NCBI GenBank assembly: GCA_030544235.1
Contig: CM060477.1
Coordinates: forward strand, 10,333,934 to 10,397,933
Reading direction: 5' to 3'
Length of the DNA stretch: 64,000 nt
Source: Lepturacanthus savala
Taxonomy: Eukaryota; Chordata; Actinopteri; Scombriformes; Trichiuridae
Of the stretch, positions 59,468 through 64,000 are shown piece by piece. The translations under genes were made by a program, and so were the position numbers. Position 1 is the stretch's first letter; each line of letters opens with the position of its first letter. Below the pieces are notes generated by a model. That model was given only the letters and a program-made list of their open reading frames with translations, had not been told where the DNA came from and ran no database searches.

Positions 59468-59743
59468 GCGACAGGCAAACAGAGGGAAGCTTTGAGAAAA
59501 CAGTGGAAGGAAAACAGAGGGGGGCGATTGCTGCCAACAACCGAAACAGACACGTCGTTGATTTATAGGGGTGTTGGGGGGGAAAAAAAGGGAAAAAGAA
59601 CTTCAAAACCCATTGAAATTACGTGTTTGTTGACATTTTGTTCTGCAAAGTGACCAACTGGTACATAGTCAAAGGGTTTAATAATCAAAGGCCTTTCCTG
59701 CTCAATCATGTCACAGCGCAGCAGATGAATTTATCAGGAAATT

Positions 59744-59786
<43 letters not shown>

Positions 59787-60920
59787 TATTTGTTGTATCA
59801 AAGACCAAGGAAATATGAAGGGTGTTTATTCACAGTTCAGTTTATGACATCTTCAGTCTTATTTTTCGTAGTTTTGGCCATTATTTCTATTACTTATTAC
59901 TTCACCAATGTAACGTCAGATTAATCTAAACAACTTTATCTGGAAATGCAACTGAAAAGGGCTGGTGTGTGAAAATCTTGTGTGTCTTGCACCATCCGAT
60001 GCATTTTTTTTATTACTGATAGGTCTGATGGCCAAAACTACAAAAAAACAAACAAAGAAAAAACACACACACATTGTAGCATCATGATCCAAATCATTTT
60101 ATTCTAATATCAGAAGTGCCTTATTTCATTCTAGTCACCTTTTAATCTTTTTTTCTGTGTTATTTCAAAACTCAGGGCATGTATTTTCAGATGTCACTGT
60201 GAATTTTTACAAATCTATGACTTTACTCTTACACCCTGTTTGATTCTAGATTCCATCTTGTTTGATGTGTCACCATTTAGCTTTAAGTGTCCCGTGTCGT
60301 AGAAAGAATCGTTTTTTTCATTATAAGGAAGTTGTAGGTGATAGTTGTCCTATTTTTGTAACCCAATCCACAGAGATATACGCAGCTTATTTTCAGAGAC
60401 TGCGCCTAAAAATAAGCTGTCAGGAGCTGTGTGAAGTTACAACCATACAGTCCCTCCCCCACCCCCACCCCCTACCACCACCATGACCGTGCCCAGACAC
60501 ACAGACAGTGTGTTTATGTGTGTTAGTGAGTACAATAATGACGTACACGGAAGACCGTGTCCTCATTTGCTCCATGTATATTTAGAGCATGAAATCTAGA
60601 TACTGGACAAACTGAACGAAACAAGTAACTGTATAGTAAGTCATAATTCATTGCTCTAAATCCAGAGTCAAAATGCAATTGTGAAATGTTTGGACCAAAG
60701 ACAGGAATGACCCACAGCAGGGTGGAATGCAGTCACCTGCTTTTTTCATACCAAACAGCTATGCGGTGCTTTAAACCGAAGGAAAACACAATTACTCAGG
60801 CTCAGCATTCAGTTTTGAACTCATCATCAGTATAATTTTTATGTGTTAAAAGCTTCTTTGTTGGTATTATTTTTATTTTATTATGAAGAAATAAATAAGT
60901 TGCCTAAGACAGATGTTGTT
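59468..60920 (+). other. slc22a16: slc22a16 3' UTR with polyA signal
   Basis: AT-rich, no frame of note. Contains a TG/GA microsatellite (59743-59787) and AATAAA at 60890-60895, the first clear signal after the stop. The extent is inferred. Confidence 0.6.
59743..59787. repeat. (TG)n(GA)n microsatellite
   Basis: TG run followed by a short GA run, in the likely slc22a16 3' UTR. Confidence 0.9.
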
Positions 60921-62426
60921 GCACCCTACATTATTTACTTTATAAATACACCTTTGAATTTTCTCATGTTTTTAAAATAATAATAATAATAATGAGGAGA
61001 AATTATTTGCTGACTGTTGCTTTACAAGTTAAAGGGTTCTTTGTCTCTGGCTGTAGGGAACCACAGGGTTCAAGGGGAAACTTGACTTTATGAATTTAGA
61101 CTTTATGCTTGGTCCATATACCTTTTTTTCTGGTCCATAGATTTTCTTCAAATATTTTATGCATATAATCATATCTGTTGAGTCACTAACAATCCTGCAT
61201 CTATTTGTTTTTTCATTTTTGTACTCTTTTCTTTGCAGAAAATAGCATTTTTAATGGCTGTCATAGTTGCTGTTTGCAGAAATATCCCCACAAACAAAAA
61301 CCTATTCATCCCATGTACAAAATTCTTTTTTGGGCCAATTATTCCAGAGGCTTTAATTGATTCAATAGATATATTGAAAATCATAATAATCTAAATAAAA
61401 TTACCTCTTTCTGGGGGGGTATGTTCCTGTTCTCGGAAGGAAGGAGGAAGTTGATGACGTCAAATGACAGAAGGCACTTCTTTTTTTTAGTCTAAGTTGT
61501 CTACTATCGTGTCATTAGCTCTATTGACTGCTATTCTTTTCTAATGAGAGTTCGCAAGCCAACAAAGACCACGATCATTTTAAACACCGCATCATATCAC
61601 AAATTTACTCAAAATTAATATTTCTTACTAATTTTCCCATCGAAGCTGGCACAAACACCTGCAGGATTTTGTACTCTGGAGTTAAACACAGGGGTTTTGT
61701 TCTGGTGCTGGGTGGTACAGAGGGAGGTGCGGGAAGTGTTGGTGGGAAACACCTCTAAACTGGCGAATAGGAAGCTGTTAGCTCAGGTCCTACCCTACTG
61801 TTTATACCTTGTATGAAACCAATTGCAGTGGTGGAGTTTAGATTTCCTCAAAACGGTCCATGTTCCATGAAGCAGATGGGGAAAAAAAACTAAAATGACT
61901 AAATGAATTAAATTGAAGAAACAACAAAGAAAATTACACAGAAATATTTTGACTTATGTGAAAGTCATGTGTCATGAGAAGTGTTTTAATTCATGGAAGG
62001 AAGGAATAGAAAGCAGACAGCTAAGGAAGAAATGTCATATGAAGGAAAACTTTATAAAAAAAAAAAATGGAACAAAAAAGTGACAAGATAAGTTCTCCCC
62101 TTTCTCCTTATGGTGAACTAACCTTCACCCACACCACTTCAGCTTTTCCTCATACAGGTGGTTACTGCCTCAGAAAGAGGAATCCACCAGACTTTGGAAA
62201 GTGAGAAGAAATGGACACGTGCATCACAGACCTATGGTTCCACCCACAGACACATCATAATATAATAAAAGCCCTTGTTCATTTGCCAGATGTTAAGGCA
62301 TTTATTTAAAAATTTCAAATGAACATAAGATAAGAAGTAATATAGGAGTGGAACCTCTTTACTGTAATAAAACATGAACTAGAAACAATGTCAGTATTTT
62401 ATTAGCTGTTTAAAATAATATATATG
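60921..62426. other. intergenic region downstream of slc22a16
   Basis: AT-rich. Holds repeat copy B (61140-61525). No gene recognised. Confidence 0.75.
61140..61525. repeat. unclassified dispersed repeat, copy B
   Basis: Collinear with 45735-46125 in the same orientation. Shares 'tgttgagtcactaacaatc', 'aaaatcataataatct.aata' and 'agttgtctactatcgtgtca'. Confidence 0.7.
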
Positions 62427-62938
62427 TACCGTATTTTAGGTTTAAGCCATAAAATGCATAATAAAGAAGGAAAAAAGATATATAAGTCACACTGGAGTAA
62501 AAGTCGCATTTTTGGGGGAAATTTATGTTGTGAAGCAAAGGTAATTAGGGGGCAATTAATTGTTTATCCAGTGGGTGGCGCTGTGTGATCATTGTGGCAA
62601 GAAGGTTCACTGAAGAAGAGTGAAGTTTCTGCGCATGCGCGAGTTGTTGTTTTCCCCGAGACTGGAAGGAATGTTTTGTTTTTGTCTATCGATAAAAAGT
62701 GAAACTCAACATCTGCGTTTATGGTCCTTTGTTTCGACAAGTTACCACAATTTATTTGATAAAATCCAACACCAAGAACAGACATGGCATTTAAAATGAC
62801 GAACAATTTAGAAAAAAATAGAGGCAACGCCAGGCTGAACGGTGCTGACGTTACATGACACAAATGAGAACGCGAAGGGTATGTTAACATAACATATTAA
62901 GAGATATTCCGATAACTATAGCATCAATAACATGCTAA
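62427..62938. mobile_element. MITE, left part, truncated by satellite
   Basis: Starts TACCGTATTTTAGG and continues with 'aaaagtcgcatttttggggg', 'cagtgggtggcgctgtgtg', 'aaaatccaacaccaagaaca' and 'ataacatgctaag'. This matches a teleost element normally starting ACCGTATTTTCCGGACTATA. The right terminus is missing because a tandem array begins. Confidence 0.68.
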
Positions 62939-64000
62939 GAAATTTCCATAAAAATTCAAGGTAAATTTCCAGGTAAATTTCCAAAAATTAAGGTAAATTT
63001 CCAGGTAAATTTCCATAAAATTGGGGGAAATTTCCAGGTAAATTTCCATGAAATTCAAGGTAAATTTCCAGGTAAATTTCCATAAAATTCAAGGTAAATT
63101 TCCACGAAAATTTCCAAAAAATTAGGGAAAATTTCCAGGTAAATTTCCAAAAAATTAAGGAAAATTTCCAGGTAAATTTCCAAAAAATTAAGGAAAATTT
63201 CCAGGTAAATTTCCAAAAAATTAGGGAAAATTTCCAGGTAAATTTCCATAAAATTCAAGGTAATTTTCCACGAAAATTTCCAAAAATTAGGGAAAATTTC
63301 CAGGTAAATTTCCATAAAAATTCAAGGTAAATTTCCACGAAAATTTCCAAAAAATTAGGGAAAATTTCCAGGTAAATTTCCAAAAAATTAAGGAAAATTT
63401 CCAGGTAAATTTCCAAAAAATTAGGGAAAATTTCCAGGTAAATTTCCATAAAATTCAAGGTAAATTTCCACGAAAATTTCCAAAAAATTAGGGTAAATTT
63501 CCACGAAAATTCCCAAAAAATTAAGGAAAATTTCCAGGTAAATTTCCAAAAAATTAGGGAAAATTTCCAGGTAAATTTCCAAAAAATTAAGGAAAATTTC
63601 CAGGTAAATTTCCAAAAAATTAGGGAAAATTTCCAGGTAAATTTCCATAAAATTCAAGGTAAATTTCCACGAAAATTCCCGAAAAATTAGGGAAAATTTC
63701 CACGAAAATTTCCAAAAAATTAAGGAAAATTTCCAGGTAAATTTCCATGAAATTCAAGGTAAATTTCCACGAAAATTTCCAAAAAATTAAGGAAAATTTC
63801 CAGGTAAATTTCCAAAAATTAGGGAAAATTTCCAGGTAAATTTCCATAAAATTCAAGGTAAATTTCCACGAAAATTTCCAAAAAAATTAGGGAAAATTTC
63901 CAGGTAAATTTCCAAAAAATTAAGGAAAATTTCCAGGTAAATTTCCAAAAAATTGGGGAAAATTTCCAGGTAAATTTCCATAAAATTCAAGGTAAATTTC
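62939..64000. repeat. AT-rich tandem satellite, ~33-bp unit, runs off the window
   Basis: Built from AAATTTCC blocks. A basic unit of about 33 bp reads like GGAAAATTTCCAGGTAAATT then TCCAAAAAATTA. Variants with CATAAAATTCAAGG recur at about 63246, 63311, 63446, 63645, 63844 and 63978, spaced 65, 135, 199, 199 and 134 bp (multiples of about 33). Long minus-strand frames reading EIYLEIFPNFL are a by-product, not a gene. Confidence 0.95.

Noticed and set aside
63055..63856. Four minus-strand open frames reading EIYLEIFPNFL repeats
   Set aside because: They are translations of the AAATTTCC satellite. The 199-bp period is not a multiple of three, so frames shift between repeats, and there are no splice or start signals.
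1..64000. CRISPR arrays, operons, phage or other prokaryotic systems
   Set aside because: The window is vertebrate: spliced genes, polyA signals and fish transposons throughout. The tandem arrays lack spacer structure.

Overview
The window is nuclear DNA from a ray-finned fish, probably a percomorph-type teleost. It carries spliced genes with GT-AG introns, CA/GA/AT microsatellites, Tc1-like and hAT-like transposon remnants, and a SINE-like family with a tRNA-like head that I recognise from teleosts. The species cannot be named from what I see.

Three protein-coding genes account for all coding sequence I can support. (1) The last three exons of cdc40 (PRP17, splicing factor) lie on the + strand at 107-3440; the rest of the gene is upstream of the window. 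(2) A complete mettl24 (methyltransferase-like 24, 5 coding exons, 363 codons) lies on the - strand at 39406-6067, tail-to-tail with cdc40. (3) A complete slc22a16-type organic cation/carnitine transporter (8 coding exons, 575 codons) lies on the + strand at 45381-59467, head-to-head with mettl24 across about 6 kb. All exon joins keep frame. The order cdc40 - mettl24 - slc22a16 matches the human 6q21 neighbourhood as I remember it, without DDO and with slc22a16 turned round.

The rest is intron and intergenic DNA. It holds seven pieces of one SINE-like retroposon (two or more with clean target-site duplications), three copies of a TIR element with ends reading like CGTTCAAAAGTTT, a dead Tc1-like transposon (28742-30093), several MITEs, hAT-like elements, a dead LINE with reverse-transcriptase motifs (about 55700-56860, - strand), a 435-bp interstitial telomeric array that flips orientation at its right end (25132-25566), and an AT-rich tandem satellite from 62939 to the window end.

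The genes do not form a pathway: a spliceosomal WD40 protein, a putative methyltransferase and a plasma-membrane transporter sit together by conserved synteny. I found no novel defence, mobile or biosynthetic system. The most unusual signals are structural: the flipped telomeric array, an intron made mostly of nested transposons that begins at a splice donor, a satellite that starts inside a MITE, a 100-bp inverted-repeat pair near an exon, and two GC-rich islands with exon-like open frames that I cannot assign.
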